Below are positions 37,875 through 50,100 of a stretch of 64,000 bases of DNA, piece by piece. The notes under the pieces were generated by a model. It was not told where the DNA came from. It saw nothing but the letters and a program-made list of their open reading frames with translations, and made no database searches. Both the position numbers and the translations under genes were made by a program. Position 1 is the stretch's first letter. Each line of letters begins with the position of its first letter. Origin of the DNA: Luscinia megarhynchos (taxonomy: Eukaryota; Chordata; Aves; Passeriformes; Turdidae); NCBI GenBank assembly GCA_034336665.1, contig CM067592.1, positions 41,529,735 to 41,593,734 of the forward strand. The letters are read 5' to 3'.

Positions 37875-38507
37875 TTGAAGAAGCCTCTTAAATATTTAAA
37901 GTCTGTCATCATTTTCTCTCAAGCCTTGTCCCTCTCCACCCCTCTGCACCCCTGGCTCATGTAATCTCTTCAACTTTAGACTAAACAAACCCAATTATTT
38001 GTCTTACTTAATTGCTTGTGTTTTGCAGATGCATCATCATTCCTTTTTCTCCACCCTGGATTGTCTCCAACTTGATACACATGATTTTTTTGAAGTGCAG
38101 TATATAAAACTGGGCATTAGACTTTAACTCTAGTTTCAGTAGTGCTGAGTAGAATAAAAAAATACGGTATCTGATAATTTTTGCCATTTAAGTGTTTGTC
38201 TCGTATTTGACTTTAAAAAAAAAAATCGAATAGTATTTCTCTGCTTAATCACCTGCATAGTCTATTCATAGTCTATTGTAGTTCCTGGGGTCTGTCTTGA
38301 AGACCTATTACCTTGTCAGTCCTTTGCCAACTGTTTGTTCCTGTTTGTGAAAATGGTTATTCCCCCCAAAGTACAGAGCAGTACAATAAACTAAGTGAGC
38401 TACATCTTTTTTTTTTAAGACCTTGTTTTCAGTCTACCAAGGTCATTGTGAATTCTGACTTTGTCCTCCATCAGACTTGCAGAGATTCTATCTTAGCATC
38501 ATCTTAG
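37875..38507 (-). mobile_element. Ancient CR1 (L3-like) LINE fragment
   Basis: The + strand reads antisense to the 3' part of an old CR1 of the L3 type shared by reptiles, birds and mammals. Visible landmarks are 'cctcttaaatatttaaag' near 37883, 'tagactaaacaaacccaatt' near 37977, 'ctccaccctggattgtctcc' near 38050, an 'aaactgggcattagacttt' segment near 38107, 'gtgctgagtagaat' near 38142 and 'aaggtcattgtgaattctga' near 38440. Divergence is much higher than in the other CR1 copies here. The boundaries are approximate. Confidence 0.75.
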
Positions 38508-41500
38508 AAAGCAGCATACTTTCAGAGACCTGTTGGTTTGCTAATGGCTGGTGGAGTGGTGTCTGCTTGGTCTGGAGCAAAACAGGACTGCAGCATCTGG
38601 ACTTTGTTCATTCATTGATAGCTAGGGGAAAAATGCTATGATGAATAAATCTGTTGGTTTTCTCCTGAGGGTGTGTTCTTCTTAAAAGTACTGGTTGGAA
38701 TCTGTGTATGTTTCACTTTCAGTTATTTAATTTCAAGATTAAGTGTCGTGGGTTTACAATTTTCAGACGGAAATTTCACCAAAAAGATCTTACACCTTGC
38801 TTTAGGGTAGAGGCTGTCTGGCAAAGAAGGAGGACCACATCTGCAGTGAATTGTAATAATATACTAATTACTTTGTCAGGCCACAAAAACTCAAGATCAT
38901 TCTGATCTTGCTCTCCACCAAAAAATTCTATAAAATTTGAGATTCATTTGTCTTTTCTTATTGACTGGTTTACAGAGCTAACCAACCTGGAAAGGGTTTC
39001 AGACAGCGTATTTGATTCCAGTACTATTCTTTCAGTATTTGAGATTAATGGGTTGGTTAAGAATTAGTCACTGAAGGAAATTGTGAATCATTCTGAATAA
39101 AGAATAGATATGGTTGCATACAGTTTATGAAAAAGAACAAAGGGAGAAATAAATTTTAAAAATGTAAATTCACTCTAACTCCAAGAGGACTTTAGGCTGT
39201 CTTTTTGACCTTTATAGACCAGGGGACAGAAACAGACGTGAGGGCTTAACACAGAGTCCAGAAAAAGTCAAAGACAGAGTTAGGATTAGACTTAGACTTT
39301 TTAGCATTTTTTTGTTTGTTTGTTTGATGACAGCTCTAGTTTTGTTTTCACATTTGTTTGTGCATTTAGAGTTCTTGAGTGTAGGGGTATTGATGGAGGG
39401 CCTTAGCAAGCCATAAAAATCTCAAGTTGCAATACCAACAGGCTTACCAGTGAAGGGAAAAGGAAAACAATAACAACAGCATCAGTGATGATGGGTCAAG
39501 GCTTAGGATACAATACTTGAAATTGTTTTGCAATTTGCCATGATTATGGGGTTAGACACAATTACAATCCTGTTGCACTGACAGCTAATTCCAGAACACA
39601 ATACAGCATAGATTTGTCATAACAGAAAGAATAGTAAATGCAGAACATAAAGCATTAAGCACCTCGTAAGCAAATCATAATGGTAGGCTGAGAACATGAT
39701 GAGTTAGGGTGTTTGTCTTGGACCACTGTCTTAAAAATTAAATTATAATTCTTTGTGTAGATCTACTAGCAGGAAGTGCCAAAAAATGTGTGAGAAGAAA
39801 GATTATCGACATTCCAAATAGTGGGTGCAAACATAGAAAATCAAATAAAAAGAGTAAACTTTAGAAGTATGAAAGACAAATTGAGGAAAAGAAGTGGGAA
39901 AGCTGAACACTGATAGTCCTTACATTCAGCTGAAAGTCTGATTTCATCAGTTCTCTCAAAAGCACAGACCAGCCATAACCAGGTCTTTAGTAAAAGGGGC
40001 TGAAGAAGGTCCACAGTGAAGCTTTCACATTAAAATAAAATTAAAAAAAAAAACCTGTCAAGGTTATGAACAACAGAAGAAAATAGACCCCAAAACATTT
40101 CACCAGACCATGACATTTTTTCACATAAGAGGACCAGAGTAATAAAAGTAATTACATGATGTTAGAAGTTAACACTGCTGCATTCTAGCATAGGCATAGG
40201 CAGCATAGGCACCAGGTTTTTAGTTCACCGTATTTTAGAACAGCAATATTAAGAAATTCTGTATTTTTTGGTTTACGTGTGTGCTCACTTGCTTTTGCCT
40301 TCTTTCCATTGGTTCTGTCAGGAAATATATTTGGAGGAAAGATACTCCAGCTTTAGAATAAAGGAGGTTTTTGACTTTATAGAAGTGATTTGGTGTTTCT
40401 GATGAACTGATCAGAACTCTCTATGTTTGCTGTTATATTTCCACACCTATTTTTGACTCTGTAGACTTTAATGTAAAAATGTATTCTGTTTCTCAGTTGT
40501 ATTTTTAACTTGAAATATTGTGGGTATTTTGTGGCTAGGCCAGTTGCCATGGGAAACTTCATTTGATAGTATTTGCTTTTTGTTATTAGTAACTATGTCT
40601 TTCAGATTACTCGTTCAGTTACAAATCACATCATTATGACTCACTAAAAATCCTGCTTTGCCTGACTGGAGTGCTAGGCAGCTTGAGCAAAAACATTCCC
40701 AGCTTCTTTCTGGAGACTGACCCTGTGGTTTTGCCTTTCTTTTGTCTAAATACAGAAAGCTCACAGGCTGTAGACGATGTAAAGGTCTCCCTCCTAAAGT
40801 CCTGGTGAGATTTACTGCTGTGTGAATGTCAGATACACGGCAGAGTTGGCCAAGATGAGACCTCCCACAAGTGCTGGCTCTATGAGCAGGGTTTATGGGG
40901 TTGAAAAGAAATATTTTGCTTGGAAAACAGAAACTGTAAAAATCAACACTAAAAATAAGTAAACTCCAATTTATACTAATCCAGATATTTTTTTACACTG
41001 GTCAGAGATTCCTCTTATTGTGGACTGTGAAAGCTGCATACCAGGCTGATTTGAATCTCCTGTCTGAAAAACACGGTTTCACAAGGTGGTGTTGTCTGAA
41101 TTTGGGATACCAGTTTCAGGCTGAAATGTGTCTATTTTGAATTCTTTATACTTTTTATTGTTAAACCTGGTTTTCTGTAATTGGGACAGATTGAAAACTA
41201 GCTGATTCTGGGAGGGATCACTCAGACATGAAGTTTGGTTCTGCTGTGGTTAGCCCAAGAAGCAGCCTGTCATGGACTGTAAAAAATTTTGAGGGAAAAA
41301 TCCCCTATTCAGCTACCTTGTCTTACTTTCTGAAGTTCTCAGTAGATCACTTTTTCTCTGCAGTTTCTGGTCAGATTTTTTATGCAAGGGTGTGCTTCCA
41401 TGATATTACATGGAAGCCAATGGGTTTCTGAGCCTGATTTTCAATCACATTGCCTCTCATCTTCTTGAAAAAGCATTTGCTACACATTGTGCAGCACCAC

Positions 41501-44500
41501 TGTCTCTTCTTCATACACCTGTGGAAAACATCTTTTCAGTGCTGTTTCATTTGTTTTGTTTGGGTTTTTTTCCTTTTTTTTTCTACCTATAAATTATTAT
41601 CTCTGCTTGTTTGAACTACTTTTAGTGAAAATAGGCATATTCTTTGGGAACTCATTAGACAATTCAAAGATATGAGTCTTCTGGGAGTCCCATACGTCAT
41701 AGTACACAGTAGATACTACCACAGCAATAAAAGACTCCAAGCCTCTCCTACAGTAGTCTGAGGTATTTTTCATGCACTGGAAAATGACTAAAAGATAACT
41801 CACAATTTTTAAATCACGATTTTAAATCACTACACTGCAGCACCAAATGTAATTAGAGTATCATCTGCATGTGTGTGCAGTTATATGCAGGATCTGGTAT
41901 GAAAGCCCCAGTCCAAGTCCTGTGCTTGTGCTCTTCGTTCTGTACCTCAAAATGTGTTGACTCAATTTCAGATTAGATTTGCTATCTGGGCTTTTTGTAT
42001 TACCACAGATGAAATACCAAGCAAAAGCTTTGTTGTCAGCTGCTGATAGTTATCCCTCCCCAAGCCACCAGGAGCTGCTGGAGTTTTTGCTAAGTTTTGC
42101 TAAGCTACTTGCTTTTCACTCAGCTGTATATCTTGCAGCAAGCCTGCATCTTCTTATCTAAAAACAAGATACTGTCAGTGAGAAAGGTGGACCAGGATGG
42201 TTGAATTTTGTGATGATTTTATTACATCTGCATCTGCAGCTTGCAGTTAATAGAACTGAGGATTCATTTTTTACTTGAAAAAGGTAGTAAATTAGAAGAG
42301 TATACCAATTCTTTCCTATCATTGACAAAATTGTGATTATTTGTCTTGAACTCATTTCTATGGCTTTTAGAGAATAATATAGTATATTGTCCCCAAAAGG
42401 AATGAATTCAATTAACATAATAAATTAAAATCAAATAGAAAGGGAAATCTAATAAAAAGAGGCTGCTTTCAGCCTTCCTGTGAAGAAAGTCTGTACCTTG
42501 ACCCCTCTGATCTAAAGTTTTCAGCCAGAGGGTATGTCTGGCTTATGTAGTGATGCTCAGCTCCTGCATTGGACTATTATTTTTACCTTTAACTATTTGC
42601 ATATATTCTTTATTCTCATCAGGTGTCCACATTTTATTGCATGCATTTATATATTGACTTGAGACAGCACAACTATAAAAAAGTTGACAGAAGAGATTTG
42701 AAAGATTATATTTAGTTCCTGAGAAACATTCTTCAGACTTTCTCTGATGTCACTGATCCCCAAATCACCTCAACATACATTTCACATTGCTGTTCATCAT
42801 ACAGTCCACAGTGTACAATTGTATCTGTGCCTTCTTAATAATAGAGAGTTAAGAAGATACCATTTTGTCTCTCTTCTTTCCTGTATGAATTACTATGTAT
42901 TTTTTTTGTTTTTGTTTATTTTTCCCAAATGCATAAGCTTATATAATCTTTCTTCCCCATGCTTTTTTCAGTATTTTTATTTTATATGAAAATATAAGAT
43001 GCAGCTGTGAGTACGTTGACATCAGGCTAGTTTTTGGTTGCTACTGTCTGTCTCCTTTTTTCTTAACAGCTGCCTCCTAAAATAACAATATCCTTTATTC
43101 ATCTACTTGTGCATAGTTTGTATGAAAGCTGTTTTTCCATTTCTGTGATAATAGCGTGCCTGACTAGTGCCTTCCTAATCTTCACAGTATTATTTTTCAA
43201 GAAAATATTTTCTATTATGTGCAAAATGTGTGAAGATTTCCTTCTGAAGACATTTCATTTATAAATGCCTTTTCTGTTTAGTGTGTTTTTCTTCAGATGC
43301 CGTCTCTCTTCCATTTTCTACCATCAACAGCATAGGTTGATGACACATTTGTTTGTGTCTTATTTTATCCCTGAAAGGTTGACTACTATAAAAGTGTTTA
43401 GGGTTTTTGTTGTTGTTGTATTTTTTTTTGTTTGGTTTGGTTTGTTTTTTCTTTTGGGATGCTTTTATTTTTTTGGGTGGGGGCGTGGGTGTGGATGTGT
43501 GTATTTTTTGTTGGGTTTTTTTGGGTTTTGGTTGGTTGGTTGGTTGGTTTTGCTTTTTTATTTTTGTTGAGTTTACTTTTTTTCAGTTGAAGAATTTTAA
43601 AGCATTGTAGATGACAGACGAAAAAGATGGTGGAGGCAATCTCATTTGATTGATAATTCTGTATTTATCTCCAATGCTTTTTAATCCATTTATCTTTAAA
43701 AGATGATGCCACCAACATGAAGAAAGTATTCAAACATCTGATTAGACGGCAGAGTTAAAGGTGCTTTTGATATCTAAAGTTAATTTTTTTCTGGAAGTGA
43801 AATAAATATAGATTTGCCATAATTTTGCAGGAACCATACAATTGAAGCTTTCTGCTAGGAATGGAGCTTCAATTTTGAATATGCCAATAAAACCTAAGAG
43901 ATGGATGTAGATGCCTAACAGTGGAATTTGGGATCTGGATTTTTTGATTTATTTTTCTTGGATAATTTCCAACTTTTCCTTCTACCAATGTCCATTCCCC
44001 CATAGTCTCTGAATGCTGTGGGGACAGATTGCCAGCAGCTTTTAAATATTTTTTACTTCATGCTGCAAACTTACTGGCCAATGCTAAATCTGTCTACTAA
44101 CTCTGAAGGAGAAGTGAATCATGACTGCTTATGGAGGAGAATATGTGCTTAACTTGATAGTGACCTAAGATAGACTAGACCACTCACTCTAAATACTGAC
44201 CCATTATAAAGGTGCAGTATGGGGCAGAGAACATGAATGGTCCCTCTTTCTCTTTGCTCCTTTTGTTTCATGATGCTTATATATTTACTGTCCCAAAGGA
44301 TGCCTTGGCTGCAGATACTCATTTTGAGATCATAGGCTTCTGATGTCCAGCCCCAATTGTCAACACTCTGCTGTTGAATTATTTCTTTTCTTCCTAAATT
44401 TCATCTAAATAGATTTAATATTCTTACTTTCCAATAATACCTTTTGACCCTCCCAATTTATCTTCAGCAATCTTTTATTTATATTGATTTTTACAAGGTC

Positions 44501-44698
44501 GAGATCTGTACAGTTATTTCAGTTATCAGCAGTATCTGTTATTTTATCACTTCAACTGCAATAATATGGTGTAATCTAAAGCCTTGGAATTTATCCTAAA
44601 TGTCATGTTGCATCCTTGGGCTCATGCACAAAAATGAATTGAAAACAGATTTAGCTGCGATCATGATTTCTGTCCTTGAACCATAATAAAACCCTCAA
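38508..44698. other. Unique sequence with a G/T-rich tract
   Basis: No gene or interspersed repeat is recognised. The notable element is the G/T-rich low-complexity tract at 43395-43575. Short local duplications exist, for example 'gttttgctaa' twice near 42090. Open frames are short. Confidence 0.5.
43395..43575. repeat. G/T-rich low-complexity tract with (GGTT)n
   Basis: About 180 bases of the + strand contain almost only G and T: 'ttgttgttgtt', 'gtttggtttggtttg', a G-rich core 'gggtgggggcgtgggtgtgg' near 43477 and a (GGTT)5 run at about 43528-43549. The two open frames over it (Phe-, Gly- and Trp-rich translations) are artefacts of the base skew. Confidence 0.9.
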
Positions 44699-45628
44699 AA
44701 CATCATCTGATCCAACCTTTCACGGGTAAGGAAGCCTAAATGAGATTACACAGCACCCTGTCCAGCTGCATCTTGAAAGCCTGTGGTGGACTCCACCAAA
44801 TCCCAGGATATTGTTCCCTGGAGTGAAGGATTGTTCTCAGTGCAAAAAAATTATTTCTTGTGTTGAAGTGAAACGTACCCATTGCACCCTTTCTTCTCTC
44901 TTTCTTTGTAAAGAGGAAGCTGATGCTCTCTTTCTAACATCCTTTAAATACTGAATGACTCGTGAGGTTCCCACTGAGTTTCCTGTTCTCCAGGAAGATG
45001 AGCCTGAATCCTTCAATCTTTCTTCACAGGCCAGGTTCTCCCACCCTTTGGTCATCTTCATGGCCCTGCTTTTGAACTATCTCCAGTCTGTCCCTATCCT
45101 TCTTGAATTGTGTGCGCCAGAACTGAGCACAGCACTCCAGATGTGGCATGACAGACTCTAAGATTAGGATGATTGTGTCTGCTAATCTCTTCTAATAATG
45201 CCCCTGTAGATGCAGCCCAGGGTCTGATTTGCCTTTGTTACCTCTGCTCAGCTGACTCGTGTTCAGCATGTTGATCACCAGACCCCCAGCACGGTCACTG
45301 TGGCTCCCCAGCCACACGGATCCTAGTCGGACTGGGCTCTTTGGTTATCCTGACCCAGGTGCAGGATTAGCTCTTGCTTTGGCTCGATTTCATGCAGTTC
45401 TGTTCTTGCTAGCCTGCTGTGTTACTTTCAGCCTGACCAGATCTTTCTGTAAGATGGCTCTCCCTTCTGATATGTCCACTTCAACACCAGTTTAGCATCA
45501 TCACCATACATAGTGAGGATGATTTCAATCCTGTCATCTGAGTCATTCATGAAGATGAAGATGATGATGTTGAACAGTGTGGTACTCATTATTGATCCAT
45601 GGAGGACCACACATGACAGGCTGCCAAC
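44699..45628 (-). mobile_element. CR1 LINE fragment
   Basis: The + strand is antisense to CR1. 3' UTR-like sequence near 44705-44850 ('catcatctgatccaaccttt') is followed by 'tgcgccagaactgagcacag' near 45112, 'ccagatgtggcatgacag' near 45137, 'tgatgcagcccagg'-like sequence near 45210 and ORF2 sequence down to 'gtactcattattgatccatg' near 45582. It is 5'-truncated and highly diverged. The last part corresponds to the middle of the reverse-transcriptase region. Confidence 0.87.
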
Positions 45629-46430
45629 ATGAGAAAAAGCCCTGTTTTTTTTCTCAGCCTATACTTCTAGAAGTTCATACATAGCAGAGTTGGTGTTGTG
45701 TTGGTTTAGTTTTTGTTTTGGGGTTTTTTTTTTCCCCTAGCATACTTAAAATACAGTCAGTAAGTAGAATAGAGTGTAGCTTTTGCTGGTAGAAGGCAAG
45801 AGAGGGGAGGATAGATCTGCTTCTATGATCTCACCAATTTGGAAAGCAGGAGTAATTGGGAGGATTGAAACTCAGTGTTATTTTCTTTCAGTTATTTGCT
45901 GGACAGAAGTATTGATGTAAGATTGAGATTAAGGAAATTTAATGTGATTTCCCAATAAATCTCTGTGAAAAGAATGGGTATTTTGACTGGTGGCTGTATT
46001 GTCTTACTTTATTTTTTAGAACAACATGAGGATTCAAACTCAAGTAATGAAAATTCTTGGGCCAAATCTTCCAGTTGAAAGAGAAATGGGGAATCCCTCT
46101 GCTCTCCTTTCCCTCCCACATGTCCTGTGTGTCCAGGAGGGGCTGGGAGAGGGAGTGTAGGGCTCTGCAAAGCTTTTGAACAAGTGGACAAATGACATCC
46201 TCAGAAGCAGTCTGGCACCATGGCAGTGTGTGTGGGAAAGATGGTGAGGAGTAGGGAAGCACTCCAAAGGTGCTTCTGCTTTTTCTGTGATGAGGCCTGC
46301 ATAACTCACAGAGTATTGGTTACCTGCTTGTAACTGGGAGGCAATCTTGCTTATGTGGTAGTTCATTCTGGAGCATGATTCTCCAGTCAATTAAGGGGTA
46401 TAATAAACTACTTCATTCCGTCCCTCCCAG
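45629..46430. other. Unique spacer between two CR1 loci
   Basis: About 800 bases contain a short poly-T run near 45722-45734 and no other recognisable feature. Overlapping - strand open frames of up to 116 codons at 45939-46390 lack family resemblance. Confidence 0.5.
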
Positions 46431-47110
46431 AGAATTATAAAATAGTTTAAGCTGGAAAGGTCCTTAAGAGGCTCTCTAAGATCATTAAGTCCACGACTAA
46501 ATAATGTCCATCAGTACCCCATCTACACACCTTTAAAATACTTTCAGGGATTGTGGCTCAACCACTTCCCTGGACAGCTTATTCCAGGGTTTGACAACTT
46601 TTCTGGCAAATACATTTTTTTCCTAATATTCAGCTTAAAACTCTTCTGGTGCAACTTGAGGCCATTTCCCCTTGTCCTGTCACTTGTTACCTGGGTGAAG
46701 AGACCAATCCCCATCTGGCTACACCTCCCCTTCAGGGAGTTGTGCAGAGCAATAATGCCACCTCTGAGCCTTCTTTTCTCCTGTAGGATCCCAGCTCCCT
46801 CAGCTGCTCCTCATAAGACTTGTGTTCCAGACTCAATGCACTTTGAAAATATACCCTGGACCCTTCTCTCTTCCTATCTGAGCTGCCCCAGCTCTCTCAG
46901 CCTCTCCTTTACTTGAAAGATACTCTGGCTTTGCCATTGAGTGGCCCTGAACTGGACATTTGCTTCACTATGTCCATCTTCTTTCTGTGCCAGCAAGGCC
47001 AGAACTGGACACAGCACTCCCAATGTGATCTGGAATGGTCTCTTACTTGACCAGCTGGTGATGCTTTTCCTAATTTCCTGACCCATGAGGATGTCAGTCT
47101 TCTTTGCTCT
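46431..47110 (-). mobile_element. Two abutting CR1 fragments
   Basis: The first part, 46431 to about 46830, is antisense to a CR1 3' region: 'aagctggaaaggtcctt', 'cccttgtcctgtcacttgtta' near 46670 and 'agctccctcagctgctcctc' near 46793. A second part from about 46860 to 47110 starts again with the same consensus segment ('agctctctcagcctctcctt' near 46889) and runs on through 'ccagaactggacacagcact' near 47000. The segment appears twice with different sequence, so two CR1 copies of different subfamilies seem joined here rather than one continuous element. Confidence 0.82.
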
Positions 47111-50100
47111 TAGGGTGCATTAGAATTGCTTTTTTCATGCTTGAAAAGCAGGAAGTCCTGCCCAGTAGTCAGTCTTCTGACCAGCTGTTGAGAAAGCTGT
47201 TCCATGGAGTTGAAAGCATATTCTGCTACATGAGCTGATTTTCAAATGCACTAGGGCTTATGCTCTTTCATCTTGCTGTCAGGACATTCTACACAGCACA
47301 GAAAGCAGCTCAGCAAGCAGAATATAAGCCCCAGGTGGCAAAGCCTGAAAAATGAGTTAAATATAACTTTATGAAATAGCTCTAATGGCCATGGCAAATA
47401 GTACCGTTATGTTTGGGGTCTTTTACTTACTTGCCTAATTCTTACATTTCTTTTTTTTTTTTTTTCACTTTTACTTAGATGAAGGAGAACCATACATGTG
47501 GAAGCAGATTGCTTTTCCTGACAACTAATAAACTTAGAATTCTTCTCTATAACTGAGCCATGTCCACACAGATACATCATTATTACATTACTTATTTTTT
47601 GCACCTTGCCATCACCAATAGGAAATATAAAAATGCTACTGTGTGAATGCCTCTATTCTCACACACTTCTGGGGGAGTGGAAGAATAAGTCTTCTAAAAT
47701 TGCAACTTATTTGGGAAGAGTAAAACATGCTCTAAATTAAAATAATATTTAAAAAAAGTAGCCGAATTAAGCATACTAACATTTTCTGTTCTTAAAACTT
47801 TTTTTACCCTTTAAGGACGCAACATCCTGAAGATGACTACTGGGGCCCTTTGCAACACTACTGATGAAATGTGGGCATTCTGCAGCTTCAGAGGACCACT
47901 GCCAAGTTAAACTTTAGAGAAACTTCACTTATACACAGAACCATTTTTCTTCTGTTAATTTTTTCAAATAATATAATACATGGTGTTTCCTCACCATGGA
48001 AAGATCACAGCGAGGTTTTAGGAGCCTTATAGAAAAAAGGTGATCAGAGGATCTCATAAAATGAAAAACAATTTCATTTTTTGTAGATAACCTGTAGCTG
48101 CAGCCACTGTAACTCAAGATATATCCAATCTCTTCTCTGTTTTTCTGTGATAATTGTAACATACAAGAATTAAAAAAATTCTCAAATCTCATCCTAGTTA
48201 GATTACTGAATAGCAGGAAGGGTATACTATAATTTTTAAGATGTGTTTTAACATAAATAATATTTACTATAAAAAAGAATAGGAAAATAGAGAAAAAATT
48301 AAGGGAAGAAAATAACATGTAAGAGAAAAAATGTAGTGGACTGTCATAATAAAAGATCTGACAAAAAGCGAGAAATAATTTTTGCTGGTGAAATTACAGT
48401 TCTGTAAGAGCTTGATTTGTCCTAATACATTGCTCAGCTTTCTCTGAGCAACCAAGATCATGATGCCATAACACAGAAATGTGGCTAAATACAGAGCCTT
48501 TTTTACAAAGGCTTAGTTTGTGTTAAAGCATTATGAAAACAATTGAGGTTTTCCTTGTGAACTGACTGAGTAGTCTTAAAATGTCATCCTTTAACTCAGT
48601 TCTCAGATCAGAGGGACTGATTTAAGATGAAGGATGGATCTGTGCTTGGAAGATATGAAGAGTCCACCATGGGAAAAGCCTTACAGAGCACAAGCCAGGG
48701 AATGGGTAAACCAGACAATAGTAGGATTTAGAATCAGCTGTCAGATTACTGATGACAGCATATGGGAAATAGTTTGATATTAATAACTTATATAGCTGAA
48801 ATACAACCTTCAGCATGGTCTGCTCTTAGTTTCAGAGTTTAAGTTATGAGAACATAATTGTCTATGGACAAAAATAGATGATTTAGATTTAAACCTGGGA
48901 AGAATTTTCTCCTTCAGTGGACCTTGATGAATTCAAGGACCTTGGAAGCTCAGTTGTAAGGAAATGGTGATTGCTATAACCTGTATGTTTGCACTTCAAC
49001 TAGCAGCCTCAGAGAGTCCACAGCAGGGCCATTCTTCTTTATCTGTGAGCTATAGAAAAAAATGCCACATTGTCCCTAGCTTCAGTTTTCTACAGCATTA
49101 AGGGAAGATGAACTGATGAAAGTGGGAATAGAGAATTGATTACAGATTGCTGTGAATTGACAGATTTTGTAAGTCACAACTTGGAGGTAAAAGTGGTTCA
49201 AGACAACATGGTTTCCTGAGACTAAGAACCATGTTTGTGGAAGAAACGTATCACCAATTTCATATAGATCATGTGTGTTGCATATTTATATTTTGGTCAG
49301 ATTAGCCAGAGGGCACAGTGAGCATTTATGCTTCCCCTATGCCAGCTTTATGCTGTCTTTGAGAAAATACATGAGGCTGATTGCATAGAGCATATTGTTT
49401 GAAAATACTTTGATAAATGAAAAATAGCACTCTGTATTAGAAGGGTGCAGTGTTTTTAATTCTCTAATGGCAGGCGGAAATTTGGATTTGTAATGTTCTA
49501 AAACTCTGGTGTGTAAGCAGATGCAGATTAGCAGATGGAGCTGAGGGACATGGGATACATGTTGGGATATTTGGCAGCTTAAGCCTAGTGATTTAAAAAT
49601 ATTTATTTATTTATTTATTTAATGTATTTATTATCCAGGAATAAAATTATTTGAAACAATCTTTGGAAACTCTGTTGCACACAAAGCACTGAAAACTAGG
49701 ATAACAGTACAATGTAGCACTTTAAAAAAATGTTTATTTCAACATGAACCCTTTCCCGATCTCTAAAAGCCTACTTATCCTGAATATATAACTAAGGCAG
49801 AAAACCCCAAAGAAAATTATATAATAAGGAAAACATAAATTGAATTATTTCGAAGAGCAGTTCTTGTTATTATTTTTCTCTTTCATCTCTTAGATTCTCT
49901 ATGACTTAACCTCATTTCTCAACTACTGATTTGATTGATTCTTGCCTGACATTACAATGAATTGGATAGAGTGTGCATCCAATACCAGTGTTAACTTCAT
50001 CTGTACTTTATGTAAGAAAGGATCTTTTAGTAGGAGCTATAGAGAAGCTTGGCAGGAGCTCAGACATAACATCTGTAGCTCCAAAAAGAGACTGTCTTTA

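Noticed and set aside
43265..43610. Phe/Gly/Trp-rich frames resembling a membrane protein
   Set aside because: The hydrophobic appearance results from T- and G-only DNA in a low-complexity tract.
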